This document shows positions 44,188 to 53,184 of a stretch of DNA of 64,000 nucleotides, in pieces. The notes beneath the pieces were generated by a model, which was not told the origin of the DNA, ran no database searches, and worked only from the letters and a program-made list of their open reading frames with translations. The position numbers were made by a program, and so were the translations under genes. The DNA comes from Streptomyces sp. DSM 15324 (GTDB taxonomy: Bacteria; Actinomycetota; Actinomycetes; Streptomycetales; Streptomycetaceae). The stretch is from the NCBI RefSeq assembly GCF_001514285.1, contig NZ_KQ949029.1, positions 86,942 to 150,941 of the forward strand. The letters run 5' to 3'. Each line of letters starts with the position of its first letter. The stretch's first letter is position 1.

Positions 44188-44432
44188 GGTTCAGAGAGTA
44201 GGTCCGCGATCGAGGGATCCCAACCCGTCAGACCACGAGCGCGACGAAAGCAGGCGTCAAGGCGGCGCCGCGGGCGGCGCCCGGCGCACCTCGCTCGGCC
44301 ACCGCCACCAGGGTGGTGGCCTTTGTCGACGTCGCCGTGGGGGCGGTCGGGGGTAGCAGGGCCGTCCGGGGGCCACCAGGGCGCCCGGCACGTGGTGTGC
44401 CTGCGGACGCGGTCGCCGGTGCGGCGGCAGGC

Positions 44433-45359
44433 TCAGCGGGGGTGCTGCGCCCTCGCGGTGTCGGTGGCGAGCAATCGGCCTGCCAGCGCCGCGGTCCGAC
44501 GCAGCCAGGTGTGGGCGGGGTCCCGTTCGTGCATGGGGTGCCACCACAGGGTCTCGACCAGTACGCCCAGTTCGATGGCGAGATCCAGGACGACCATGCC
44601 ACTGGTGTTGTCGAAGTGATGGGTGATCCGTTCGGGCACCAGGCTCAGCCGGTCGGTGCCCGCGATGAGATGGGGTACGGCGAGGAAGCCTTCGGTCGTG
44701 ATCTCGACTCGCGGCTCGATGCCGTGATCGCGCAGGCGGCGTAGCGAGGGAAGGATCACCGTGGGATGGAAGAACGGCAGCACCCAGGGCCGCCCGGCGA
44801 GTTCCGTCACGCTCGTGACGCCCCCCTCTGAGGTGTCGGCCGCGGCGACGCACACCCAGCGGTCCTGGAACAGGTCGAGTGACGGCAGTTGCGCCAGGAG
44901 CCCCTGGGGGAGCACGAGGGCGTCGACCGTGCGCAGATTGTCGTGGGCGCGCTGGACGAAGGCCTCGGTGCTGTGCCGGAACCGCAGGCGCACCCCAGGA
45001 GCCGCTTCGCTGACGAGGTCGGCCAAAGTCCGTCCGAAGGTGGGGAGTTGGCAGTCGGACAGCACCAGGGTGAATTCGTGCTCGGCGGTGGCGGGATCGA
45101 AGTCTGCCCGTGTCCGAAAGACCCGGTCCGTCCAGTTGAGGGCCTCCGTCGTGTTCTCGGAGAGGCGCTCGGCCAGGGGAGTCAGCTCGTAGGCGTTGCC
45201 CACTCTGGTCAGAAGCTCGTCGCCGAAGTGGCGTCGCAGCCGGGCCAGAGCCGTGCTCAGGGTGGGCTGGCTCAGGCCGAGCCGCTGGGCCGCTCGCGTC
45301 ACGCTGCGTTCCTGCAACAGGGCGTCCAGTGACACCAGGAGGTTCAGGTCCAGGGTCAT
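44433..45359 (-). CDS. LysR-family transcriptional regulator
   Basis: A 308-residue protein. The winged HTH is canonical (LNLLVSLDALLQERSVTRAAQRLGLSQPTLSTALARLRRHFGDELLTR), followed by a periplasmic-binding-like effector domain. The style is that of the NodD/PcpR group of LysR proteins (PLAERLSENTTEALN, WWHPMHERDPAHTWLR). It is divergent from a flavin monooxygenase-hydrolase pair across 153 bp, the standard LysR arrangement in which the regulator activates the divergent operon on sensing a substrate or intermediate. Confidence 0.9.
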   Translation of the reverse strand: MTLDLNLLVSLDALLQERSVTRAAQRLGLSQPTLSTALARLRRHFGDELLTRVGNAYELTPLAERLSENTTEALNWTDRVFRTRADFDPATAEHEFTLVLSDCQLPTFGRTLADLVSEAAPGVRLRFRHSTEAFVQRAHDNLRTVDALVLPQGLLAQLPSLDLFQDRWVCVAAADTSEGGVTSVTELAGRPWVLPFFHPTVILPSLRRLRDHGIEPRVEITTEGFLAVPHLIAGTDRLSLVPERITHHFDNTSGMVVLDLAIELGVLVETLWWHPMHERDPAHTWLRRTAALAGRLLATDTARAQHPR

Positions 45360-45512
45360 CGGCCCCTCCGCACGGTATCGGTGTTCCCAATGTGCAGCAT
45401 AGGCAACTTCGGCTTCCCCGATACCTGCGGGGCGGACGAGAGTGGCGGTACGGGCTCCTTGAGGACCTGAAGGACGTACAGGTCCCCCCGTTCACCCGAA
45501 AAAGGACCGACC

Positions 45513-46736
45513 ATGCCGTCGTTTCACGTACTGATCGCCGGAGGAGGCATCGGCGGGCTCTGTCTGGCCCAGGGCCTGCGCAAGGCCGGCATCGACTGCA
45601 CCCTGTTCGAGGCCGCCGAGGACATCGCGCTCGCCGGCTACCGGCTGCACATGAACGGCGCGGGCGGCCGGGCACTGCGGGAGTGCCTGCCCGACACCCT
45701 CTACGAGCTGTACATGCAGACTTCCCGCACCACTCCACGCCGGGAGGTTTTCGTTCAACTCGACCACCAAGGAAACGAGTTGGGTGCCCGCCCGCACATC
45801 GGCCCGCCCAACGACCCGGTGCGGCCGCACACCGCGGTGAACCGGCGCACCCTGCGGCAGATCATGGCGGTCGGTCTGGAGGACGTGATCCGCTTCGGTC
45901 GTGCCGTCACCGGCTTCGAGCACGACGGCGGCCAGGTGCGGGTCCACCTGGACGACGGCTCCTCGGCCACCGGTGACGTCCTCGTGGCGGCCGACGGCAT
46001 CAACTCGGTGATCCGGCGTCAACTCCTGCCCGGGGTACCCGTCGTGGAGACCCACATTCTGGGCATGTACGCGACCGCTCCGCTCACCGCCGACCTGGCC
46101 GCCGCCCTGCCGGAAGCCCTCTTCGACGGTTTCGCCGCCGCCTCCGGCCCGGACGGAGCGTTGATCGTCTACGGCGTCTACCAGCCCCGCCGCCCCGTCG
46201 CCGAGGCGGCCGCCGACCTGGCGCCGGGTGCCCGCATCGACCCGGTCGACCCGTACCTCATGGTGAACCTGGGGATCATGCCGGGGAGCCCGTTCGGGCG
46301 CGAGGTCCCGGACCTGTGGAAGGCGTCCGCCGAAGAGCGTCACAGGGTGATGCGCCGGGCTGTCCGGGGCTGGGATCCGGCCCTGGCCGAGGCCGTCGCA
46401 CGCATCACCCCCTCGACTCTCTTCCCGGTGGCGGTACGGCACTTGGAGCCGGCCGACCCCTGGGCCACATCCACGGTCACGCTGCTCGGCGACGCCATCC
46501 ACGCCATGCCGCCCACCTTCGGCGCCGGCGCCAACAACGCGCTGCGGGACGCCGCCGCCCTGACCCGGGCGCTCACGGCGGCGGTACGCGGCGAAGTCCC
46601 TCTGCTCAAGGCCGTCGCGGAGTACGAGGCCGAGATGCGCGCCGAGGTGTTTCCCATCCTGCGTGCCTCCGCCGACCCGCGCGCCTACGACGCCGACTTC
46701 CTGCCGGACGAACTCGCCGTCCCCAGCCGCGACTGA
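45513..46736 (+). CDS. FAD-dependent monooxygenase (PHBH fold)
   Basis: A 407-residue flavoprotein. It starts MPSFHVLIAGGGIGGLCLAQGLRKAGID, has a variant DG motif in DVLVAADGINSVIRRQLLP and ends with LLGDAIHAMPPTFGAGANNALRDAAALTRAL. The insertion YRLHMNGAGGRALRECLP replaces the usual substrate loop seen in salicylate hydroxylases, as in fungal- and actinobacterial-type monooxygenases that act on polyketide or indole compounds. Ribosome site AAAGGA. It is followed 40 bp later by an alpha/beta hydrolase. The substrate is unknown. Relation to the azoxy cluster downstream is uncertain. Confidence 0.82.
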   Translation: MPSFHVLIAGGGIGGLCLAQGLRKAGIDCTLFEAAEDIALAGYRLHMNGAGGRALRECLPDTLYELYMQTSRTTPRREVFVQLDHQGNELGARPHIGPPNDPVRPHTAVNRRTLRQIMAVGLEDVIRFGRAVTGFEHDGGQVRVHLDDGSSATGDVLVAADGINSVIRRQLLPGVPVVETHILGMYATAPLTADLAAALPEALFDGFAAASGPDGALIVYGVYQPRRPVAEAAADLAPGARIDPVDPYLMVNLGIMPGSPFGREVPDLWKASAEERHRVMRRAVRGWDPALAEAVARITPSTLFPVAVRHLEPADPWATSTVTLLGDAIHAMPPTFGAGANNALRDAAALTRALTAAVRGEVPLLKAVAEYEAEMRAEVFPILRASADPRAYDADFLPDELAVPSRD

Positions 46737-46776
46737 CCGCGGCTTCCGCGCACATCCCACTCCGAGGAGATTCATC

Positions 46777-47673
46777 ATGCCCATCGAGGAAGACGTCGAG
46801 TTCGCCGTGCCCGGAGCGACCCTGAGGGGCAGGCTCTTCCGCCCCGGGGGCAGCGCCGGCACCCCCCTCCCGGTCGCGGTCCTGCAGGGCGGACTCGGCG
46901 GTCCCGCCGAGTCCGTGTTCCCCATGGCCCAGGGCTTCACCGACGCCGGACTGGCCTGCCTGATCTACGACCACCGCTGCACCGGGTACAGCGACGGTGA
47001 GCCCCGCCAGCTCTTCGACCCCTGGCAGCAGTGCCGCGACCTGCGCCATGTCATCACCCACCTGACGCTGCGCGACGACATCGACGCCGGCCGCATCGGC
47101 CTGTGGGGCATCAGCATCGGCGGCGCCAACTCCCTGTTCACCGCCGCCATGGACCGTCGGGTCGCCGCCGTGGTGAGCCTCATCCCGCCGGTCAGCGGCT
47201 GGAGCGCCCGTAAGCTCCAGCCCACCGGCACGATGGCCGAACTGGACGCCCTCATCCCGGACGACCGCCAGGCACAACTGCGCGGTGAAACCGCCGCCAC
47301 CCTCCGCCTGCACGGCAGGCCCGAGCCCGGCAGGCCGGTGATGTTCAGCGACGAGGAAGGTCTTGAATTCGTGGAGAACATGATCCAGGGCCTGCCCAGC
47401 TTCAGCAACGAGATCACCGTCTCCACCCTGGACCACCTGTTCGAGATGGAAGTGCGCGCCTACGCCGAGCGCATCACCGCTCCCCTGCTCATGATCCTCG
47501 CCTCCAAGGACACCGTGGCGCCGGCCGAGGAGGCCCGCGAGATGTTCGCCAGGGTTCCCGAACCCAAGGAACTCATCGAGTACGAGGGCCAGCACTACGA
47601 GATCCTCTCGAAGCACCTTCCCGAGATCGTCTCCCGCAGCGCGGGATGGCTCGGCCGGACCCTGAAGCGGTGA
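46777..47673 (+). CDS. Alpha/beta hydrolase (DltD/dienelactone-hydrolase-like)
   Basis: The product has 298 residues from ATG 46777 with GAGGAGA upstream. The core reads AVLQGGLGGPAESVFPMAQGF, CLIYDHRCTGYSDGEPRQL, GLWGISIGGANSL with the nucleophile Ser, ILASKDTVAP with the Asp and YEGQHYEIL with the His. This subfamily often follows a flavin monooxygenase and hydrolyses an ester or C-C bond of the oxygenated product. It is co-transcribed with the monooxygenase and probably controlled by the divergent LysR. Confidence 0.82.
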   Translation: MPIEEDVEFAVPGATLRGRLFRPGGSAGTPLPVAVLQGGLGGPAESVFPMAQGFTDAGLACLIYDHRCTGYSDGEPRQLFDPWQQCRDLRHVITHLTLRDDIDAGRIGLWGISIGGANSLFTAAMDRRVAAVVSLIPPVSGWSARKLQPTGTMAELDALIPDDRQAQLRGETAATLRLHGRPEPGRPVMFSDEEGLEFVENMIQGLPSFSNEITVSTLDHLFEMEVRAYAERITAPLLMILASKDTVAPAEEAREMFARVPEPKELIEYEGQHYEILSKHLPEIVSRSAGWLGRTLKR

Positions 47674-47745
47674 CGCCCGCCCCCTCATGCGCGGAGGTGC
47701 CGGGCTGTGGGCCTCGTCACCGGCAGGGGTCGGCTGGTGCCCCGG

Positions 47746-47860
47746 GCGCGTTAGTCATCGGCGCGCCGACGCGGTAGGTGACGTGGAGCCGGCCAGGCCG
47801 TCGCCGTGGGCGATCTCGATCGCGGCGCCCCCGACGGCGACCCCGTCGGCGTCGCCGTCG
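47746..47860 (-). pseudogene. Fragment of a 4-hydroxy-2-oxovalerate aldolase-like gene
   Basis: On the minus strand GGAAIEIAHGDGLAGST is followed, one frame over, by TYRVGAPMTNA. The joined sequence resembles the conserved block of 4-hydroxy-2-oxovalerate aldolases (IEVAHGDGLGGSS then YGFGAHTD). A single-base loss explains the shift, and the rest of the gene is missing. The remaining part of 47861-48228 has only a weak hydrophobic remnant on the plus strand (VGGLSASLIAVGVVVPAAAIG), perhaps the end of a lost transporter. Confidence 0.35.
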
Positions 47861-48228
47861 GCTCGCCCTCACGGGCTCGGTCCACGGCAGCCGTTACCGC
47901 TCCACCTGCCCGTCTCCCCTCGACCGGCTCCCCGACCGAGAAGCCGCCGAGCCGCACGCGACTTCCCCGTCGCCGGCCTCCAGCTCGCCGAACGGCTCGG
48001 AGACCGGGGCGCCGACCCCGGCGGACGGCGTCAAGGCCGCCTCGTGGGCGGCCTCAGCGCCTCGCTGATCGCGGTCGGCGTCGTCGTCCCGGCCGCCGCG
48101 ATCGGCTGCCTGTTCCGTGCGCCGAAGACACCGCCGACAACCGGCCGACTCCAGCCGCCTGCGCGGCGCGGCACACCGGTCGACGGCACGTCGTCAGTGA
48201 GGGCTTTCGCCAGGGTGACGGGCCGGGG

Positions 48229-48747
48229 TCAGCCCACCGCGGCTGTCGGCCACACGGCGTACTGCCGCAAGCCGTACATCAGTGGCGCGGCGGCGTCCCG
48301 GTACGCGGTCACCTCCAGGACCTCGCCGAACACCACGCTGTGGTCGCCCACCGGCTTGATGGCGGTCACCTTGCAGTCCGCCACCGTGCGGGCGTGGTCG
48401 GGCAGGTGAGGACCGGCTGCTGCGGGGCCGGTTCTCCAGGGCACCCGCTCGAAGCGGTCCGGTACGCCCGAGGCGAACCGTTCTGCCACCGGCCTCCCTC
48501 CGTCGTGCAGCAGGTTGACGGCGAAGGATCCGCGCTGCTCGACCGCGCGCAGCGTGGGGCTCCCCTCTCTCATGCAGACCAGCAGGGTCGGGGGATCCAG
48601 GGCTACGCTGCTCAGCGAGGAGCAGGTCATGCCTCGTGGTCCGCCTTCGAGGTCGAACGTGGTGACGACGACGACACCGGTCGGGAATCCTGACATCAAC
48701 GAGCGGAAGTCCTCCGCCTGGGCCGACTCGACGGGCCTGGTGCTCAC
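48229..48747 (-). CDS. NAD(P)H:flavin oxidoreductase (HpaC/VlmR-like)
   Basis: The product has 172 residues from GTG 48747 with GAGGAG upstream. It is a flavin reductase domain: FRSLMSGFPTGVVVVTTFD, PRGMTCSSLSSVALDPPTLLVCM, SFAVNLLHDGGRPVAERFA, and HSVVFGEVLEV. These enzymes supply free reduced FMN or FAD to two-component monooxygenases. In this cluster the natural partner is the acyl-CoA-dehydrogenase-like N-hydroxylase at 51153, as VlmR serves VlmH in valanimycin biosynthesis. It may alternatively reduce the diiron enzyme at 53181. Confidence 0.85.
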   Translation of the reverse strand: MSTRPVESAQAEDFRSLMSGFPTGVVVVTTFDLEGGPRGMTCSSLSSVALDPPTLLVCMREGSPTLRAVEQRGSFAVNLLHDGGRPVAERFASGVPDRFERVPWRTGPAAAGPHLPDHARTVADCKVTAIKPVGDHSVVFGEVLEVTAYRDAAAPLMYGLRQYAVWPTAAVG

Positions 48748-48853
48748 CGTGCACTCCTCGGGGATCGCAGCGGCCGCTGGCCGCCGGGCTTCGTGATCGC
48801 ATCGGCCGGCCGTCGACGGCAACCGTCCGTGCGGCCGGCACCGGGCCGGGAGG

Positions 48854-48894
48854 ATCCTGTCGTCGCACTCCCACCGGATGTACGACGACAGGAT
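48854..48894. terminator. Perfect 12-bp inverted repeat between the MFS and flavin reductase genes
   Basis: ATCCTGTCGTCG (48854-48865) and CGACGACAGGAT (48883-48894) pair perfectly around a 17-nt loop. It lies between two minus-strand genes, so it could end the exporter message or be an operator for the flavin reductase. CGTCGTACGT occurs twice more within the next 65 bp, which hints at a regulator-binding region rather than a simple terminator. Confidence 0.5.
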
Positions 48895-49011
48895 TCGGGG
48901 CGTGTGGTGCTGCGAGCGGCGTCGTACGTGCCGTGCCGTCGTACGTCCGCGGGGCGTGCCCGTGACCTTCCCGCGCCGCCGGAGCGGCTCACCGGATCGC
49001 GTCCCGTGGCA

Positions 49012-50622
49012 CTAGGACGTTGCTTCCGGGCGGAGTTCGCCCGCCGTGGCTTCCGGCTCGGGGCCGGGTGCCACCGTCGTACCGCTGCTCTGCCCCCGCA
49101 GCAGTACGGCTGCCGCGACCGCGCCCAGGGCCGCACCCGCCGCAGCCACCAGGACCGCTGTGTGCAGCCCGTCCGCCATCAGGTCACCCACCGAGCGCAG
49201 AACGCTCTGCCTGATGTCGGCGGGCAGGGCCTCGGCACCGCCCGACTGCCCGTGTTCGATGGCGTCGGCCAGTTTCTCCCGGGCGGCGGCCGGCAGCGGA
49301 ACCGTGGCCAGCACGTCCGGCAGCCGTGAGTGCAGTCGCTGCTGGACCACGGTGCCCGAGAGGGCCACACCGAAGACGGCCCCGACCTGGCGGCAGGTCT
49401 GGGACATCCCCGAGGCCACGCCCGCCTGTTCCGGCGGGACCGCCGACAGCAGCGCCACCGTGGCAGGTGCCCCGACCACGGACACGCCGGTACCGATCAG
49501 GACCAGGGGCCACCAGTACGTTCCGAAACCGCTGTCGGCCTCCATGCCGACCAGCCCGACGAATCCGCCGACCGCCACCAGGGAACCGGCCACGACGGCG
49601 AGCCGGGTGCCCAGGCGGGCGGCCACGGCCGGCGCCAGCAAGGACGCCACCGTGATGGAGGCGGTGAGCGCCAGGAGGCGCAGACCGGTCTGCACGGGGG
49701 TGAGCCCGTTCACCTGTTGCAGGAACAGGGTGAGCAGGAAGATGACCCCGTACAGGCCGAAGAAGCCGAAGAAGTTCACCGAGCAGGTCATCAGGACGAC
49801 CCGGTGGCGCAGCAGGGCCAGCGGCAGCATGGGGTGCGGGGTGCGGCTCTCCCAGCGCAGGCATCCCCCGAGCACCAGCACCGAGCCGGCGAGCAGCCCG
49901 ACGATCAGGGGGGATCCCCAGCCCCGGCGGCCGGCCTCGATCAGGGCGTAGGCCATCGCGCCGATGCCGGTGACGAACAGCAGCTGACCGATCCAGTCGG
50001 CCCGCCGGCCGGCCCCCGCCGTGCCGGGCTCGGGCCGGGTCCGGCCGAGCGGCAGCAGAGCGGCCAGTGCCCCCAGTGCGATGACGCCGATCGGCAGGTT
50101 GATCCAGAAGATGCTCTGCCAGGAGTACGCGTCGACGAGCAGCCCGCCGACGATCGGGCCGGCGGCCAGGGCGACGCCGCCGACCCCGGCCCAGGTCGCC
50201 ACCGCCGAGGCTCGCGCCCGTTCCTCGGTGTAGAGCTGACGGATCAGGGCCAGCGAGACGGTGATCATGACCGCGCCGAAGACGCCCTGCACGGCCCTCG
50301 CCACCAGCAGCGCCTCGATGCCGGTGGCGAGCGCGCAGGCCACCGACGCGCCGGTGAAGCCGGTCAGGCCGACCAGGAAGACCCGGCCGCGCCCCAGGGA
50401 GTCCCCGAGCGTGCCGGCCGTCAGCAGGAAACAGGCGAAGGTGAGGACGTAGATGTCGAAGACCCACTGGAGGTCCGACACCCCGATGTCCATCTTCTCC
50501 TGCATGTCGGGGAGAGCCACTCCCACGACGGTGCTGTCCAGGTAGACCATGACGACACCGGCGCAGATGAAGGCCAGGCGCAACGGGCGCGGGCCGCGCC
50601 CCTGCGGCGCCCGGGCCGTCAC
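49012..50622 (-). CDS. EmrB/QacA-type MFS exporter
   Basis: The product has 536 residues with about 14 membrane segments, starting from GTG 50622, which overlaps the previous stop. Typical DHA2 motifs are DSTVVGVALPDMQ in helix 1, AGTLGDSLGRGRVFLVGL (motif A), ARAVQGVFGAVM (motif B) and AAGPIVGGLLVDAYSWQSIFWINLPIG (motif C). Such proteins export drugs and secondary metabolites with protons. As the last gene of the core minus-strand operon it is the likely export and self-resistance protein of the cluster, comparable to the valanimycin transporter VlmF. Confidence 0.9.
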   Translation of the reverse strand: MTARAPQGRGPRPLRLAFICAGVVMVYLDSTVVGVALPDMQEKMDIGVSDLQWVFDIYVLTFACFLLTAGTLGDSLGRGRVFLVGLTGFTGASVACALATGIEALLVARAVQGVFGAVMITVSLALIRQLYTEERARASAVATWAGVGGVALAAGPIVGGLLVDAYSWQSIFWINLPIGVIALGALAALLPLGRTRPEPGTAGAGRRADWIGQLLFVTGIGAMAYALIEAGRRGWGSPLIVGLLAGSVLVLGGCLRWESRTPHPMLPLALLRHRVVLMTCSVNFFGFFGLYGVIFLLTLFLQQVNGLTPVQTGLRLLALTASITVASLLAPAVAARLGTRLAVVAGSLVAVGGFVGLVGMEADSGFGTYWWPLVLIGTGVSVVGAPATVALLSAVPPEQAGVASGMSQTCRQVGAVFGVALSGTVVQQRLHSRLPDVLATVPLPAAAREKLADAIEHGQSGGAEALPADIRQSVLRSVGDLMADGLHTAVLVAAAGAALGAVAAAVLLRGQSSGTTVAPGPEPEATAGELRPEATS

Positions 50623-51098
50623 GAGCCGACGACCGCAGTGTCTCGGTGGCTGCTGGTGAGCTCGATGTCCTCTCCGAGCAGACCGCGCAGGATGAGTCCG
50701 ATGCTGTCGATGAGGGCGCGCATGGCGACCGGGTTGATGATCGGCTCCAGGCTGGGGATGCCCATGTCGAACTCGCAGGAGAACAGCACCACGACGTCGT
50801 CGCCGGCCTGCTGGACGTCCCAGCTGCCGTCGAACCGGGCGAAGTCCCCGGTGAGTTGCTCGAAGGTGATGGTCCGCGCGGCGGCGTCGACGACGTCCCG
50901 TTCGGTCCAGTGCAGGACACCGCCACGGAAGTTCACCGCCCAGGCGGAGTCGACGGTGCCGGCGTCGTCGGCGGTCACCGTGACCTCACGGACGGCGTCG
51001 GTGTGGTCGGCGTACCGCTCGAAGTCTCGGACGCGCTCGAACACCTCGTCCGCGTTCCGACCGGAGAGCAGTCCTTCGACACGTATGAAGCAGGGCAT
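50619..51098 (-). CDS. SRPBCC-fold polyketide cyclase/aromatase-like protein
   Basis: A 159-residue single-domain protein (VEGLLSGRNADEVFERVRDFERYADHTDAVREVTV, WTERDVVDAAARTITFEQLTGDFARFDGSWDVQ, LFSCEFDMGIPSLEPIINPVA). This is the START/Bet v1-like fold with a hydrophobic cavity, used as cyclase, aromatase or ligand carrier. It overlaps the exporter by 4 bp. No aromatic polyketide synthase is visible, so in this setting it may bind or dehydrate a lipophilic intermediate. A second SRPBCC gene lies at 58001. Confidence 0.8.
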   Translation of the reverse strand: MPCFIRVEGLLSGRNADEVFERVRDFERYADHTDAVREVTVTADDAGTVDSAWAVNFRGGVLHWTERDVVDAAARTITFEQLTGDFARFDGSWDVQQAGDDVVVLFSCEFDMGIPSLEPIINPVAMRALIDSIGLILRGLLGEDIELTSSHRDTAVVGS

Positions 51099-51152
51099 GG
51101 GGGTTCCTTCCAGGAGTTCGTACAGCAGGGGCCCGGCCGGCGGCGGCCGGGG

Positions 51153-52283
51153 TCAGCCCAGGACCAGCGGTCCGCCGGCGAAGGCCGTGCACAGTGCCTG
51201 GCTGGACCAGGCGCGCGACGGCGGGTGGAATTTCAGGGCGGCCGCGCACGCGGCCAGGTACGACGTCTCGTCACTGGAGACGTACGACATGCCGCCGAGC
51301 GCCTCCAGGCAGCGCGGCACGACGCGGTCGATCGTGTCCTGGACCGAGAACCGGACCACCAGCGACTGGAGCAGTTCGGCCTGTCCCACGGGACCGTCGC
51401 CGTCCAGGGGGGACGCGGCGCCGACGATGGCTCCCATCGCGGCCTCCAGTTCCACCAGGATCCGGGCCCGCTCGGCGACGTCCGTCCGGTCCCGTTCGAG
51501 GACCCGCTCCGCGAGTGCGCTGGCCATGCCCAGGTAGGAGGCCGCCATCATCAGTTCGAACCAGATGAAGCCGACGTTCTGGATTCCGTCCAGGCTGCCG
51601 TCCTCACCCAGCTCGGTGCGGACCACCATGTCCGAGGGCACCCTGACGTCCTGGAGCCGCACTTCGTCGCTCTCGGCGCCCGCCAGCGCGGCGGTACCCC
51701 AGAAGGGGTGCACGGAGATGCCGGGGGTGGTGGCGGAGATCAGTGCCACGGCGAGCTGCGGACCGTTGTCGGTGTCGAGGGTCACGGACGCCGTCAGCAG
51801 ATCCATCGAGGCGGACAGGCTGCAGGGCTTCTTGACCCCGTTGAGGACGATGTCCTCGCCGTCCTGTCGGGCTGTGATGGAGGACGCCAGGATCGACTGC
51901 CCCGACCTGCCCTCGGCGAATCCGGAAGCCATCAGCAGCTTCTGGTCGGCCACGGCCTCCAGCAGCATCCACTCCAGTCCCTTGGTGGCCTCGTACGCCT
52001 GGATGAGGCCGGCGACGGAGAAGTGGTGCATGGTGGTGGCCACCGCCAGGGACGGGCTGCGCGAGGCCAGGGCCCGCTGCAGCCGTACGGCCTGTACCGC
52101 GCTCGCCCCCAGGCCCCGGTGCTCCTCCGGCACCACCAGCCCGGGGCCTCCCGCTTCCTTGAAGAGGGTCAGCGCGGGGCCCTGCGGCCGTTCCCGTTCG
52201 TTCAGCGGGAGAGCGGCCAGCCGGTCGTCCAGGCCGGGCAGGAACGTCTCCAGAGTCGAGCGCTCTGGCTCAAGAAACCGCAT
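51153..52283 (-). CDS. Acyl-CoA dehydrogenase-like flavin monooxygenase (VlmH-like amine N-hydroxylase)
   Basis: The product has 376 residues from ATG 52283 (GGAGA upstream; overlaps the preceding hydrolase by 14 bp). It has an ACAD three-domain fold: GGPGLVVPEEHRGLGASAV, LLMASGFAEGRSGQSIL, FELMMAASYLGMASALAERVL, and CLEALGGMSYVSSDETSYLAA. VlmH, which N-hydroxylates isobutylamine in valanimycin formation with reduced flavin from VlmR, belongs to this fold. Its place in an operon with aminotransferase, MprF-like and diiron genes supports hydroxylation of a fatty amine. A true desaturase role on an acyl chain is the main alternative. Confidence 0.75.
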   Translation of the reverse strand: MRFLEPERSTLETFLPGLDDRLAALPLNERERPQGPALTLFKEAGGPGLVVPEEHRGLGASAVQAVRLQRALASRSPSLAVATTMHHFSVAGLIQAYEATKGLEWMLLEAVADQKLLMASGFAEGRSGQSILASSITARQDGEDIVLNGVKKPCSLSASMDLLTASVTLDTDNGPQLAVALISATTPGISVHPFWGTAALAGAESDEVRLQDVRVPSDMVVRTELGEDGSLDGIQNVGFIWFELMMAASYLGMASALAERVLERDRTDVAERARILVELEAAMGAIVGAASPLDGDGPVGQAELLQSLVVRFSVQDTIDRVVPRCLEALGGMSYVSSDETSYLAACAAALKFHPPSRAWSSQALCTAFAGGPLVLG

Positions 52284-53184
52284 CACTGTCTCCTGCGGGT
52301 CCGTGCCAGGGCTTGCCCGCGAGCGTACTGTCGATCCATCGGCCGATCTCCCTGGCGATCGGCTCGGGCCGGTTGGCCCAGGCGGTGTGGCTGAGTCGTT
52401 CGGCGTGGTGCCAGCGGGACACTTCAGCGCTCCGCAGCAGTCCGCACAGGGCGTCCACCGCTCCTGGCGGGGCCAGCAGGTCGTTGCCGACCGACACCGC
52501 CAGCACCGGCAGCCGCAGGTCCGCGATCAGCTGTTCGTAGTCGACGTCGGCGCCGGTCGGGCGGTAGCGGCCGGTACGGGCCATCCGCGCCCAGTCGCCG
52601 ACCAGGACCCGGGACTGACGGCCGGCGAAGCCCAGGACGTCACCGGGCCAGTAGCCGCGCAGTCGGGCGACACCCGCGACGGTGTTGGTGCCCAGGAGCG
52701 GAATCAGCCCGGTCAGTCCCGGATAGGTGCGAAAGTGCGGCGTACCCGCCGCGACCAGCAGCATGCCGTCGAGTTCGGCCGGCTGCCTGGCCGCGTACAT
52801 CAGGCCGATCTGCCCACCGAGGCTGTGCCCCAACAGGAACACCGCGCTGTCCGGCGCCCGTTCGCGCAGGGCGCCGAACACCGCCGGGTAGTCCACGGTG
52901 GCCAGCTCGTGATAGCCGTACCGGGCCGAAGCGTCCGGGCGGGGCCGGCTGTCTCCGTAGCCACGAAGATCAGCCACCGCCACGCCCAGGCCGTGCGCCG
53001 ACAGCGCGGCGGCGAAGCGCCGGTAGAACCGCGCCCGTACACCGAGCGCCGGCCATACCACCACCAGCGGGGCCCCGGCCGGACCCGGCCAGTGCAGCAC
53101 CGCCAGCTCGGCTCCGGCCGGCAGTTGCACGACCAGCCGATCCGGCTCGTCGCCCGCCGAAGGACGTTCGGCCCGGTCGGTCAC
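52270..53184 (-). CDS. Alpha/beta hydrolase
   Basis: The product has 304 residues from GTG 53184, coupled to the diiron gene stop by a GTGA overlap. The core reads LVVVWPALGVRARFYRRFAAALSAHG, VADLRGYGDSRPRP, FLLGHSLGGQIGLMYA with the nucleophile Ser, SVGNDLLAPPGAVDAL with the Asp and RLSHTAWANRPEP with the His. It could be a thioesterase or editing hydrolase for the acyl chain, or a late hydrolase. No membrane signal is present. Confidence 0.8.
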   Translation of the reverse strand: MTDRAERPSAGDEPDRLVVQLPAGAELAVLHWPGPAGAPLVVVWPALGVRARFYRRFAAALSAHGLGVAVADLRGYGDSRPRPDASARYGYHELATVDYPAVFGALRERAPDSAVFLLGHSLGGQIGLMYAARQPAELDGMLLVAAGTPHFRTYPGLTGLIPLLGTNTVAGVARLRGYWPGDVLGFAGRQSRVLVGDWARMARTGRYRPTGADVDYEQLIADLRLPVLAVSVGNDLLAPPGAVDALCGLLRSAEVSRWHHAERLSHTAWANRPEPIAREIGRWIDSTLAGKPWHGPAGDSDAVS

